From: JBFELO01 sp041552055
Lineage (GTDB): Bacteria > Acidobacteriota > Thermoanaerobaculia > Thermoanaerobaculales > Sulfomarinibacteraceae
NCBI GenBank assembly: GCA_041552055.1
Contig: JBFELO010000005.1
Coordinates: 1-64,000, forward strand
Length of the DNA: 64,000 nt
Reading direction: 5' to 3'
The notes beneath the pieces were generated by a model. The model made no database searches. It saw nothing but the letters and a program-made list of their open reading frames with translations, and was not told the DNA's origin. How positions within the stretch are numbered: position 1 is the stretch's first letter; every line of letters starts with the position of its first letter. Below are positions 1-7,617 of this stretch, one piece after another. A program made the position numbers and the translations under genes.

Positions 1-2
1 CG

Positions 3-407
3 GCTGATGATGGGGCCGAAGTCGTCGAAGAGGAGCCTGAAGCTCAGGATGCGGTGACCACCGCGGAGGAAGAGGAGCCGGAGGCCGAGGTCGCGGCGGA
101 GGCGGCGGCTGCGGCTGCGGATGAGGATGGGGCCGACGTCCCCGAAGAGGAGCCTGAAGGTCGGGTCGAGTCCGATGCCGCGGCCGACGAAGCGCCAGAT
201 GTGCTCGCGGAGGCATCCGAAACGCCTGACACGGCGGGGCCGGAGGAGTCCGTCGAGGAGACTGCATCGACGAGCGCCGACGAGGAGGGTGAAGCCGCCG
301 GCGCCGAGGATGCGGACGAGGGGGACCTCGGACCGATCGAGTCCGCGCCGGAATCCGGCGTCGAGGACTCGGATGAAAAGGCCGGAGACGACGAGAAAAA
401 AGAGTGA
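3..407 (+). CDS. C-terminal part of an acidic low-complexity protein (5' end outside window)
   Basis: The reading frame is open from the first bases of the window and stops at 405-407, so only the C-terminal ~134 residues are seen. They are almost wholly Glu, Asp, Ala, Ser and Pro, with a repeated block of the type GADVPEEEPEG (also seen as GAEVVEEEPEA), ending in a lysine-flecked tail DEKKE. No catalytic domain is visible. Acidic tails of this kind occur at the end of ribosomal protein S1 or other RNA- or membrane-associated proteins. In some other bacteria rpsA or sppA precedes the HU/IHF gene, so S1 is a possible identity, but nothing here proves it. The low-complexity repeat at DNA level suggests length variation between strains. 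Confidence 0.6.
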   Translation, partial: ADDGAEVVEEEPEAQDAVTTAEEEEPEAEVAAEAAAAAADEDGADVPEEEPEGRVESDAAADEAPDVLAEASETPDTAGPEESVEETASTSADEEGEAAGAEDADEGDLGPIESAPESGVEDSDEKAGDDEKKE

Positions 408-451
408 GAAAACAGCAGCCGACAGAGGTTGCCGAGTAAGGAGTCAACCCG

Positions 452-736
452 ATGACGATGACCAAAGCCGACCTGGTGGAAATGGTGGCCGCGACGGCAG
501 ACGTGCCCCGTAAGCAGGCGGACGAGGTTGTGCAGGTCATTCTCGAGAGCATTATTGCCGCCTTGCACCGCAACGAGAAGGTGGAACTCCGGGGCTTCGG
601 ATCATTTCGGATCAGACAGCGGGGCGAACGCACGGGAAGAAACCCGAAGACCGGTGAGCAGGTCCACGTTCCCCCAAAGAAGATTCCGTACTTCAAGCCC
701 GGGAAGCACCTCAGGGAAGAGTTGCTCCAGCAGTAG
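452..736 (+). CDS. HU/IHF-family nucleoid DNA-binding protein
   Basis: A 94-residue histone-like protein, the normal length for HU or IHF subunits. It opens with the helical dimerisation part (TKADLVEMVAATADV) and continues with the hallmark GFGSFRIRQRGERTGRNPKTG stretch around residues 48-68. That stretch forms the beta-ribbon arm with the conserved RNPKTG that enters the DNA minor groove; the protein ends with PYFKPGKHLRE. Members bend DNA as dimers and organise the nucleoid. The ATG has a TAAGGAG ribosome-binding site at 437-443. The HIT gene starts six bases after the stop, so they are probably co-transcribed. Whether it acts as HU (homodimer) or IHF-beta cannot be told from sequence alone. 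Confidence 0.93.
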   Translation: MTMTKADLVEMVAATADVPRKQADEVVQVILESIIAALHRNEKVELRGFGSFRIRQRGERTGRNPKTGEQVHVPPKKIPYFKPGKHLREELLQQ

Positions 737-742
737 CCGACT

Positions 743-1246
743 GTGGTGGAGTCTCTTTTCGCTCCATGGCGGTTCGACTACGTGACGACTGTGGAACAGC
801 GAAACCGAGACGAGTGCGTCTTCTGCCGCGCGCTGCATTCGTCGGATGACCGCGCGACCCTGACTCTCGTCCGGTGGGAGCACTCTTTCGCGCTGCTCAA
901 CCTCTATCCGTACACGTCGGGCCACTGCATGGTGGCGCCGAACACGCACGTGTCCGATCTCGATGTTCTCGACGACGCCACGCTCACAGAGATGATGGTG
1001 GGGGCCCGGTCGCTCATGAGAATCCTCAGGGAACTCTATAATCCACATGGCTTCAACGTGGGCTGCAACGTCCGCGAGGCAGCCGGAGCCGGAATCGAGG
1101 AGCACCTGCACCTGCACATCGTGCCGCGTTGGCGTGGGGACACCAACTTGATGGGTGTTATCGGGGAGACCAGGGTCATTCCCGAAGACCTCGAGCAAAC
1201 CTTTGACAAGATCACACGGGCCCTCGCACGCGAAGAGGTGGAATGA
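743..1246 (+). CDS. HIT-family hydrolase (AP4A hydrolase/phosphorylase-like)
   Basis: 167 residues with the family layout. The N-terminus reads LFAPWRFDYV, as in bacterial AP4A-type HIT proteins. A CVFC zinc-type pair sits near residue 26, and the histidine triad HLHLHIVP near residues 124-131 supplies the nucleophile histidine that attacks the alpha-phosphate of nucleotides. Likely substrates are dinucleoside polyphosphates or nucleoside phosphoramidates; the exact one cannot be predicted. The start is a GTG; translation from it gives the expected N-terminus. The next gene overlaps its last 4 bases (ATGA). Confidence 0.9.
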   Translation: MVESLFAPWRFDYVTTVEQRNRDECVFCRALHSSDDRATLTLVRWEHSFALLNLYPYTSGHCMVAPNTHVSDLDVLDDATLTEMMVGARSLMRILRELYNPHGFNVGCNVREAAGAGIEEHLHLHIVPRWRGDTNLMGVIGETRVIPEDLEQTFDKITRALAREEVE

Positions 1247-1701
1247 GCAAGCAGAAGACCCAGGACGCGGAAGGTCGGCAGGGCGAGGTTCAACGCGCGC
1301 CGCCACTTCTGCTCGCGGTGGCCTGGTTGATCCCTGGCCTCGGGCACTGGCTGCTCGGCAAACGGCGGCGTGCGACGGTATTCGCCCTCGTGACGGTCAG
1401 CGCGTTCGTCACCGGGGTGTTGATTCATGGCGAGTTGGGGACTCCCAGGCCCGGTGAACCGTTCTCATGGCTCGCGACATTCGCGTGTTTCGGGAACGGC
1501 ATCCTCTACCTCGGGCGATTGCTCTGGCTGAACGGGCTGGACGGTCTGCTGCAGGGAGGAGTTCCCTTCGGCCTTCGTGGCGGTGGGGATCCGGTGGCAG
1601 CAGGATTTGCCTACGGCAACACTTTTCTGTACACGGCCGGTCTGATGAATCTTCTGACGGTTCTCGACGTGTCGGACATCGCGCGAGGGGAGAAGGACTG
1701 A
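1243..1701 (+). CDS. small polytopic membrane protein, function unknown
   Basis: 152 residues. After a charged N-terminus (SKQKTQDAEG) come about four hydrophobic spans: near residues 23-40 with a PGLGHWLLGKRRRA turn, then 44-62, 75-95 and 120-140. The motif PGLGH...GKRRRA resembles the turn of TM2-type and related small membrane domains in which a glycine hairpin is followed by basic residues at the cytoplasmic face. I cannot assign a family with confidence. It overlaps the HIT gene by 4 bases and is followed directly by another tiny membrane protein, so it belongs to a unit of inner-membrane proteins leading into lpxB. An envelope role is plausible but unproven. Confidence 0.75.
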   Translation: MSKQKTQDAEGRQGEVQRAPPLLLAVAWLIPGLGHWLLGKRRRATVFALVTVSAFVTGVLIHGELGTPRPGEPFSWLATFACFGNGILYLGRLLWLNGLDGLLQGGVPFGLRGGGDPVAAGFAYGNTFLYTAGLMNLLTVLDVSDIARGEKD

Positions 1702-1702
1702 C

Positions 1703-1870
1703 GTGGGCCATCTGTTCCTTCTACTCTGGCATGCCCTCCTTGTCTCGGTGTTCTTCGCCTTCCTGTGGCGAAAGAACGAGCGTGAACGGAAGGCGCTGTT
1801 TCTCAAGACCTTCCTGATCATGGTTGCGGGCGGCCTGCTCCTCGGCTGGCTGATGTATCCGTTTCCGTAG
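1703..1870 (+). CDS. very small two-helix membrane protein (55 aa)
   Basis: An open frame of 55 codons starting at GTG 1703, immediately after the preceding stop codon (1699-1701), and ending 3 bases before the next ATG. It encodes a hydrophobic span (GHLFLLLWHALLVSVFFAFL), a strongly charged loop WRKNERERKALFLK, and a second span (FLIMVAGGLLLGWLMY) ending in PFP. This is the pattern of a two-helix hairpin with a cytoplasmic positive loop. It fills the gap between neighbours exactly and has GC-rich third positions, which is why I accept it as a gene despite its size. Function is unknown. Confidence 0.6.
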   Translation: MGHLFLLLWHALLVSVFFAFLWRKNERERKALFLKTFLIMVAGGLLLGWLMYPFP

Positions 1871-1873
1871 CCG

Positions 1874-2278
1874 ATGGGTGCCGACACGGTTCGCGGGACC
1901 GGCCGCAACCGACGGTTGCTGGTGCTCGTCGGACTGAACGTGATGTACGCGACTCTCCTCATGGCTCTGGCGGTATCACCGCAGGCTCCGGGACCGGCGA
2001 ACGTGCCCGATCGACTCGCGCATGCCGTCGCATATGGAATCCAGGCGATCCTGCTCTTCTTGATGCTGGCTCTGGTGAAGCCGACAACACAGGCGCTCGT
2101 GATCGGCTGCCTCGGCGCGGTCGCGTTCGGCATATGCACCGAGGGGCTGCAGCTGTTGCAGCCGACCCGGTCCACAGAGCTCATGGACATCGTGGCCGAC
2201 GCGTGCGGAGCCGCCACGGCGGCTGCGTTGGGCGCCCTGTTTCTCGTCATTCGCACCAAGATGGGCAGGGGCGAATGA
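1874..2278 (+). CDS. VanZ-like membrane protein
   Basis: 134 residues with a basic N-terminus and four predicted membrane spans. The characteristic VanZ-like signature is present: DRLAHAVAYGIQAILLF in the middle, then EGLQLLQPTRSTELMDIVADACGAATA, in which the conserved E-x-x-Q and the acidic D-x-x-x-D/N-x-x-G helix are kept. VanZ-like proteins are named after a teicoplanin-resistance accessory protein, but most members are of unknown function. Its last bases overlap the lpxB start (ATGA), so the two are translationally coupled. Confidence 0.8.
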   Translation: MGADTVRGTGRNRRLLVLVGLNVMYATLLMALAVSPQAPGPANVPDRLAHAVAYGIQAILLFLMLALVKPTTQALVIGCLGAVAFGICTEGLQLLQPTRSTELMDIVADACGAATAAALGALFLVIRTKMGRGE

Positions 2279-3396
2279 CGAGACCCTCGCTCATGGTGGT
2301 GGCCGGAGAGGTCTCGGGGGACATCCACGGCGGGAATCTCTTGGCGGATCTGAAAGAGCTTGCTCCCGACCTGCAGGCGTTCGGTGTGGGAGGGGATCGG
2401 TTGGCCGCGGCCGGATTGGATTGCCTGGAGAGAAGCGAGACTTTGTCGCACATGGGTCTCGCAGAAGTCGCCAGAGAACTGCCCCGCATTCGACGAGTTC
2501 TCCAGCTCCTGGTCGACGAGAGTCGCCGGAGAGAACCCCGTGCCGCGGTGCTGATCGACTCGCCCGACTTCAATCTCCGGCTGGCTCGAAGCCTCACACG
2601 ACAGGGGATTCCGGTCATCCTGTACGTTTCTCCTCAGCTGTGGGCGTGGCGCCGTGGAAGGGTGAGGGCGATTCGCCGTCGCGCCCGCGAGGTGTTGTGC
2701 ATTCTTCCGTTCGAAGAGCGATTCTATCGAGCGCATGGCGTGACGGCGAGGTTCATCGGTCATCCACTGGTCGACGACCTCGCGGCCGATGGCTTGCCCG
2801 CCGCGGGTCTCGAAAGAAGCGAGAGACGACTCGCGCTGCTGCCGGGATCGCGTGTGATGGAGGTCAGAGCGCTGCTGCCTTCGATGTTGGAGGGCTTGCG
2901 GGCATTGCGGCATACGGAGGTCGATGATGCGGTACTGCTCGAGGCGCCCGGGGTTGCAGGGGTGATCGATGAGGTGATTGGAAAGGTCGGCACCGAGAAG
3001 CGACTGCGGCGAGTGGCGGGTGCCGAGCGGCGTCAGGTGCTCGGTTCGTGCGGATTCGCGTGGACCGCCTCTGGCACCGCAACGCTCGAGTGTGCCCTGC
3101 TCGACGTGCCCATGATCGTTGGCTACCGCCTGCATCCGGCGACCTATCTCGCGGCCCGCATACTCGTCCGGGTGCCCCATGTAGCACTCGTGAACCTGAT
3201 CGCCGGTACCAGCGTTGCTCCGGAGTTGATACAGGGCGACTGGACCGCAGAACACCTGGTCTCCACGTCGCGCCGGTTGGCGTCCCCGGAGGCACGGGGA
3301 GATCGGCGAGTCATGCTGGCAGAGGTGCGACGTCGGCTCGGACAACCGGGCGCTTCGCGGCGGGCTGCGGAGGCGGTCCTGGAATATCTGACGTAA
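2275..3396 (+). CDS. lpxB: lipid-A-disaccharide synthase
   Basis: 373 residues, GT19 family. It condenses UDP-2,3-diacylglucosamine with lipid X to make the lipid A disaccharide at the inner face of the inner membrane. Visible signatures are VVAGEVSGDIHGGNL at the N-terminus, YVSPQLWAWRRGR near residues 121-133, the LPGSR motif near 192 and the C-terminal donor-sugar region with SGTATLECAL. The open frame extends further upstream, but ATG 2275 is chosen because it overlaps the VanZ-like stop and gives the standard LpxB N-terminus. Its presence shows that the organism makes lipid A, consistent with the Lpt genes further along. Confidence 0.95.
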   Translation: MTRPSLMVVAGEVSGDIHGGNLLADLKELAPDLQAFGVGGDRLAAAGLDCLERSETLSHMGLAEVARELPRIRRVLQLLVDESRRREPRAAVLIDSPDFNLRLARSLTRQGIPVILYVSPQLWAWRRGRVRAIRRRAREVLCILPFEERFYRAHGVTARFIGHPLVDDLAADGLPAAGLERSERRLALLPGSRVMEVRALLPSMLEGLRALRHTEVDDAVLLEAPGVAGVIDEVIGKVGTEKRLRRVAGAERRQVLGSCGFAWTASGTATLECALLDVPMIVGYRLHPATYLAARILVRVPHVALVNLIAGTSVAPELIQGDWTAEHLVSTSRRLASPEARGDRRVMLAEVRRRLGQPGASRRAAEAVLEYLT

Positions 3397-3532
3397 TTCC
3401 CCACTGCACACAATCGGTGGGAGGTGTGGGCCGGGGCGGTGATTCGCGCCGAGGGATGTCCGCTGGCCGAGCGGAGAGCTTGTCGATCACCGGATCGACC
3501 GCCGCACCGGAAGATCGAAGTTCGTGCCGGGG

Positions 3533-3538
3533 TACAAT
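3533..3538 (+). promoter_or_regulatory. -10 box candidate upstream of rimO
   Basis: TACAAT lies 18 bases before the chosen GTG of rimO, in a gap of about 160 bases after lpxB. No convincing -35 hexamer is seen 16-18 bases upstream, so this is a weak promoter call. The gap also holds a small CCCAC/GTGGG inverted repeat at about 3400-3422, just after the lpxB stop, that could end transcription. Confidence 0.35.
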
Positions 3539-3556
3539 CCCGGCCCTGGAGGAAGA

Positions 3557-4966
3557 GTGTCCGGCACCGAGTCACATGAAACGAGCGACGAGCGCGAGGT
3601 CAGGGTCGGGATGATCAGCCTCGGTTGTGCCAAGAACCTGGTCGATGGGGAGGTCATGCTGGGGCACCTCCGGAGCTCCGGCGTGAAAATCACCTCGGAC
3701 CCGAATGCCGCGGACGTGGTGATCGTGAACACGTGCGGTTTCATCACCGACGCGAAACGAGAATCGCTCGAGTCGATCCTCGAGGTCGCAGAGGCGAAAC
3801 GACGAGGGGAGGTCCTCAGGCTTGTGGTGGCCGGGTGCATGGCGCAGACGTACGCTCGAGATATGCGCCGCGAAATCCCGGAAATCGATGCCTTTGTCGG
3901 TCTCGATGAGCTGGAGCGAATCGTCGAGGCGGCACGAGGTCAACTGCAACGCCATGTCCCGAGCCAAAGGGGTGCGGTCCGGGTCTATGACCACCACCAT
4001 CCACGCGTGCTGTCGACCCAGGGATATGCCTACCTCAAGGTGGCTGAAGGGTGTGACAATCCCTGCACGTTCTGCCATATCCCCGCGATGCGGGGGAGCT
4101 TCAGGTCGCGGCCGATCGCTGACTTGATCGCCGAGGCCCGGGAACTCGAAACACTCGGAGTTCGCGAACTGGTGCTGGTGGCCCAGGACACGACGCGCTA
4201 CGGCGAGGATCTCGGAATCGAGCACGGCCTTCGCAGGTTGATCACGGCGTTGTTGGAGCAGACATCGATACCGTGGATCCGATTCATGTACGCCTATCCC
4301 GCCACCCTCGACGAGGGCCTCTTCGACCTGATGGCGGCGCACCCGCGATTCGTGCCCTACCTGGATATTCCCCTCCAGCACGGCAGTCGTCGGGTGCTGA
4401 AAGCGATGAGGAGGGGCGGCGACGCGCGCAGTTATGCATCGATGATCGAGCGTGCACGTGAAGCGATGCCGGGGATCACGATCCGGACCACTATGATCGT
4501 GGGCTTCCCCGGGGAGGGAGACGCGGAATTTCAGGAGTTGCTCGACTTCGTGACCGACGTCCGGTTCGACCATGTCGGCGTCTTCTGCTACTCGTGGCAA
4601 GAGGAGAACCCGGGTGCGGAGCTCGGCGATCCGATTTCAACCGAAGTCAAGGAGTCACGCCGCTCACAGGTCCTCGAGCTGCAGCAGACCATCACGCTGG
4701 AACACAACCAACAGCTGGTGGGAGAAAGACTTCCCGCCCTGGTTGTCGGACCACTCCAGGAGATGGAGATCCTGACAGAGGCGCGTCTTCGGCGGCAGGC
4801 GCCCGAGATCGATGGTCGACTCCTCATCAACGACGGCGCGGCAGAGCGGAACTCTCTGGTCGAGGTGGAAATCACCGAAGCCCACCCCTACGATCTCGTC
4901 GGCCGCCTCGTGCGCGTCCTTCCGCCCGAGAATTCCGCGCCCACCTCGCTGCCCGTGCTTCGGTGA
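3557..4966 (+). CDS. rimO: ribosomal protein S12 methylthiotransferase
   Basis: About 469 residues. This radical-SAM enzyme adds a methylthio group to the conserved aspartate of ribosomal protein S12. The N-terminal MTTase domain has ISLGCAKNLVDGEVMLG and NTCGFI cysteines for one Fe-S cluster. The radical-SAM core carries CDNPCTFC (CxxxCxxC) and the sequence AMRGSFRSRP typical of RimO, and a TRAM-like domain closes the protein. The frame is open to GTG 3524, but GTG 3557 is preferred because GGAGG lies at 3548-3552 and a -10-like box sits further upstream. The spacing is rather short, and ATG 3611 would cut too close to the first cysteine motif. Its paralogue miaB is at 25 kb. Confidence 0.94.
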   Translation: MSGTESHETSDEREVRVGMISLGCAKNLVDGEVMLGHLRSSGVKITSDPNAADVVIVNTCGFITDAKRESLESILEVAEAKRRGEVLRLVVAGCMAQTYARDMRREIPEIDAFVGLDELERIVEAARGQLQRHVPSQRGAVRVYDHHHPRVLSTQGYAYLKVAEGCDNPCTFCHIPAMRGSFRSRPIADLIAEARELETLGVRELVLVAQDTTRYGEDLGIEHGLRRLITALLEQTSIPWIRFMYAYPATLDEGLFDLMAAHPRFVPYLDIPLQHGSRRVLKAMRRGGDARSYASMIERAREAMPGITIRTTMIVGFPGEGDAEFQELLDFVTDVRFDHVGVFCYSWQEENPGAELGDPISTEVKESRRSQVLELQQTITLEHNQQLVGERLPALVVGPLQEMEILTEARLRRQAPEIDGRLLINDGAAERNSLVEVEITEAHPYDLVGRLVRVLPPENSAPTSLPVLR

Positions 4967-4975
4967 GGGCTCGTG

Positions 4976-5941
4976 ATGGACGTGCTCAGAGACCCTCTCG
5001 GGAACGACGATCCGCCACAACGTACGGTGCTCTCGATCGGGAACTTCGACGGCGTTCACCTCGGCCATCAAGCGGTGCTTCGACACGTGGTGGAAAGGGC
5101 GCACGAGCTCGAGGCGGTGCCGGCGGCGATGACCCTCGATCCGCATCCCATCAAACTGCTTCGACCTCGGCAGGCACCACGGCTGGTTTCAACGCTGGAG
5201 CAGAGATTGCAGCTCATCGAACGGACCGGCATCGCGGTGACGATGGTGGTTCCGTTCACGCATCGTTTGGCCCGCATGGAGGCGGTCGACTTCGTTCGCT
5301 CTGTGATCGTGGACCGGCTCCATGTGCGTGAGGTGTACATCGGTGCCAACTTCCGGTTCGGCGCTGATCGCGGAGGTGACGTCGACCTGCTCGTCGCCAT
5401 GGGGCGCGAGCTAGGATTCGCGGCGGCGTCAGCCCCCACGGTCGTGACGGATGGAGAAGTGGTGTCGTCCACCCGGGTGCGTCGTGCGGTCGCCGCGGGT
5501 CGGGTGGAGAACGCTGCGCGGCTGCTCGGTCGTTCCGTGTACGTTGACGGGAGCGTCCTCGAGGGCAAACGTCTCGGCACAAAGCTGGGCTTTCCGACCC
5601 TCAACGTGGAGTGCGAGAACGAGCTCTTCCCCGCTTTGGGAGTGTACCTGACGGCGGTTCACATTCCGTCGTTCGGCAGGACATTCGGCTCGGTCACGAA
5701 CGTGGGTGTCCGACCCACGGTGTACGAAAACTCGGTGACAACCATCGAGAGTCACGTGCTCGACTTCGCGGCCGATATCTATCGGGAACGGGTGCGGCTG
5801 TACTTTCTTGCGCGCCTCAGAGACGAGCAGAGCTTTCCGTCTACGACGGATCTGATGGCGCAGATACGCCGTGACGTCACCAGCGCTCGAGAGTGGTTTG
5901 CCGACCATCCCCTGGAAACGCTCGACCTGATACTGCTGTGA
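4976..5941 (+). CDS. ribF: bifunctional riboflavin kinase/FAD synthetase
   Basis: 321 residues. It converts riboflavin to FMN and then FAD. The N-terminal nucleotidyltransferase half shows GNFDGVHLGHQ near residue 23 and the STRVRRAVAAG motif near 164. The C-terminal kinase half shows GKRLGTKLGFPTLNV near 200 and the acidic SVTNVGVRPTV segment. ATG 4976 is taken as the start; a GTG three bases earlier is equally possible. It follows rimO by 9 bases. FAD and FMN supply fits the complex I genes elsewhere in the window, but the link is general metabolism rather than operon-based. Confidence 0.95.
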   Translation: MDVLRDPLGNDDPPQRTVLSIGNFDGVHLGHQAVLRHVVERAHELEAVPAAMTLDPHPIKLLRPRQAPRLVSTLEQRLQLIERTGIAVTMVVPFTHRLARMEAVDFVRSVIVDRLHVREVYIGANFRFGADRGGDVDLLVAMGRELGFAAASAPTVVTDGEVVSSTRVRRAVAAGRVENAARLLGRSVYVDGSVLEGKRLGTKLGFPTLNVECENELFPALGVYLTAVHIPSFGRTFGSVTNVGVRPTVYENSVTTIESHVLDFAADIYRERVRLYFLARLRDEQSFPSTTDLMAQIRRDVTSAREWFADHPLETLDLILL

Positions 5942-5963
5942 TCTCACCACCGGAGAGACCGGG

Positions 5964-6830
5964 GTGGAGCGGCGTCCGTTTCATATTGTCAAAGATCTGT
6001 CGAACGCACCGGCCAAAGGGGAATTCGGGCGCTACGATGGGAAGGTGGGAAAGCCGATCTCACGGATGAACTCCGCCGAACTCCTCGAACTCGTGCGCGG
6101 CGATGAGTTGGATGAACGGCAGGCGCTCGATGTACTCCGCAACTCCTACTGTACCGTCGAGATCGCCGAGATCGTTGCCGACTCGAGTCACCTCCTCCGG
6201 TCTCACGTGGTGCGAGAAGTGCTGAGTGGCATCCGTGGGTTTCCCTTCGCGCGCACGATGACCCTGCTGGCGACGCTCCCGTGGACGTCGCTGCTCAATC
6301 TCGCTCAGAGTCCAAGCGCTCCGCCAGTTGTCCGGCGACACGCGGAGAAGAAGCTGCTTGGGAATCTCCCGAGGATGAGCCTGGGTGAGAAGGTCGCGCT
6401 CGCCCGCAGGGCGCATCGGCCGCTGTTCGGAATGCTGATCTCATCGGCCGATGTCCAGGTACTCGTCGCTCTGCTCAACAACCCGCGGCTGGTGGAAAAC
6501 GACATCCTGGTCATACTGAACACCGCTTCCGCCGCGCCGGAGTTCTTCGCGACACTGGCCAAACACCAGAAGTGGGGACACTACTATGGTGTCCGGCGTG
6601 GATTGGCGGAGTGCCCTCGTACGCCGCTGCCGATCGCTCTGAGCGCGCTGGTTCAACTGCGACGCGTCGACCTCGAGCAGGTGTGTGCCCAGGAGGGCCT
6701 ATCGGACCAGGTGCGCACCGCTGCTCGAGGCCTGTTGGAGAAAGAACAGCAGGGCTTACGAAGGGTGGTAAGATCGACTTTGAATGACCGCGAAGACCTC
6801 CCCTCCGACTCGACCGACGGAATTCGGTGA
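5964..6830 (+). CDS. HEAT-like helical repeat protein, paralogue A
   Basis: 288 residues, wholly helical in character and without signal peptide or membrane span. It contains two blocks of the pattern 'charged helix, LxxLPWxxLxxLAxSPxxPPVVRRxAEKKL' (around residues 85-135 and 200-275). The C-terminal ~130 residues align by eye with the C-terminal part of the gene at 7610-8689: shared features are GEKV, the NPRLVEND / SPKLAENE step, the 'W..YYGV' step and a final VRTAARGLLEK / VRRRAEDM helix. Such repeats usually mediate protein-protein contacts. The GTG start is uncertain; ATG 6066 is an alternative. Its 3' end overlaps the RodZ-like gene by 47 bases, an unusually long overlap that implies tight coupling. 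Confidence 0.75.
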   Translation: MERRPFHIVKDLSNAPAKGEFGRYDGKVGKPISRMNSAELLELVRGDELDERQALDVLRNSYCTVEIAEIVADSSHLLRSHVVREVLSGIRGFPFARTMTLLATLPWTSLLNLAQSPSAPPVVRRHAEKKLLGNLPRMSLGEKVALARRAHRPLFGMLISSADVQVLVALLNNPRLVENDILVILNTASAAPEFFATLAKHQKWGHYYGVRRGLAECPRTPLPIALSALVQLRRVDLEQVCAQEGLSDQVRTAARGLLEKEQQGLRRVVRSTLNDREDLPSDSTDGIR

Positions 6831-7617
6831 GGAACTCCAGAGGCTCCGCGAAGCTTCGGGCCTGTCGCTCCAGGACATCAGCGCCGAGACCAAGGTTTCT
6901 CTCAGGGTTCTCAGGGCCCTCGAATCTGGCAACTTCCAGTTTCTCCCGGAGAAGGTGTTCAGCCGGAACTTCGTTCGACAGTGTGCGTGCACGATCGGAT
7001 ACGATGAGCAGCGCCTGGTCGATGGGTTCGACGAAGCCTGGGAGCGGTTCCAAATCGAGTCCGGGACCCATCCGGACCTGATCGTCGAAGAGGCGCCGCC
7101 GAGAGAGCCGATTCGATGGGGATTCTGGTTCCCCCTGGCAATCGGCGTTCTCATTCTGATCACCGTTGCATGGGTTATTCTGACCGGCACCGAACCGGGT
7201 GAGGAGTTGATGTCGAGGAACGAGCGAGCGGTGCGCACGGACTCCGCATCCGCACCGGGTCCTACGTCGGTTCCTCGGATCCCCAGCGTCGTGCCGATCG
7301 TGCACCACGATGTGGCAGCCCTCGAGCCGGAAGAACACGAGGTGTCCCTGATTGTGCGCGTCTCGTCTGGGAAGGAGTGTTGGATCCAGTTCCGCGATCG
7401 CGATGGGGTCACGGACGACCGCCTGCTGCGAGGCGGAGACGAGCTGGCACTGGTGCTTGACGGTCCGGTGATGCTGACGATCGGCAACGCCGCGGCGGTC
7501 AGGGTGGTGATCGGTGCCACCGAGTACGCGGATCTCGGTGCCCCCGGTCAGGTCGTCCACACGGAGGTGACCCGCGGCGGTCTGACCCGTCTCGGTGTCG
7601 GTGCCAGAGATGGCTGA
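6784..7617 (+). CDS. RodZ-like protein: cytoplasmic HTH, one membrane span, periplasmic domain
   Basis: 277 residues with the RodZ architecture. A helix-turn-helix of the Xre type lies at about residues 13-75 (GEELQRLREASGLSLQDISAETKVS). A charged linker follows, then one membrane span near residues 118-138 (FWFPLAIGVLILITVAWVIL), a Ser/Pro/Thr-rich linker and a C-terminal DUF4115-like beta domain (SLIVRVSSGKECWIQFRDRDG...). RodZ anchors MreB filaments and helps set rod shape; no mreB is in the window. It is sandwiched between two HEAT-like paralogues with overlaps on both sides (47 bases upstream, ATGGCTGA downstream), so the three are very likely made together. Confidence 0.85.
   Translation: MTAKTSPPTRPTEFGEELQRLREASGLSLQDISAETKVSLRVLRALESGNFQFLPEKVFSRNFVRQCACTIGYDEQRLVDGFDEAWERFQIESGTHPDLIVEEAPPREPIRWGFWFPLAIGVLILITVAWVILTGTEPGEELMSRNERAVRTDSASAPGPTSVPRIPSVVPIVHHDVAALEPEEHEVSLIVRVSSGKECWIQFRDRDGVTDDRLLRGGDELALVLDGPVMLTIGNAAAVRVVIGATEYADLGAPGQVVHTEVTRGGLTRLGVGARDG

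Noticed and set aside
1465..3411. 648-codon open frame on the minus strand opposite lpxB and its neighbours
   Set aside because: It is antisense to well-supported genes and gives Arg/Ser/Pro-rich nonsense. Long antisense frames are expected in DNA with strongly GC-biased third positions.
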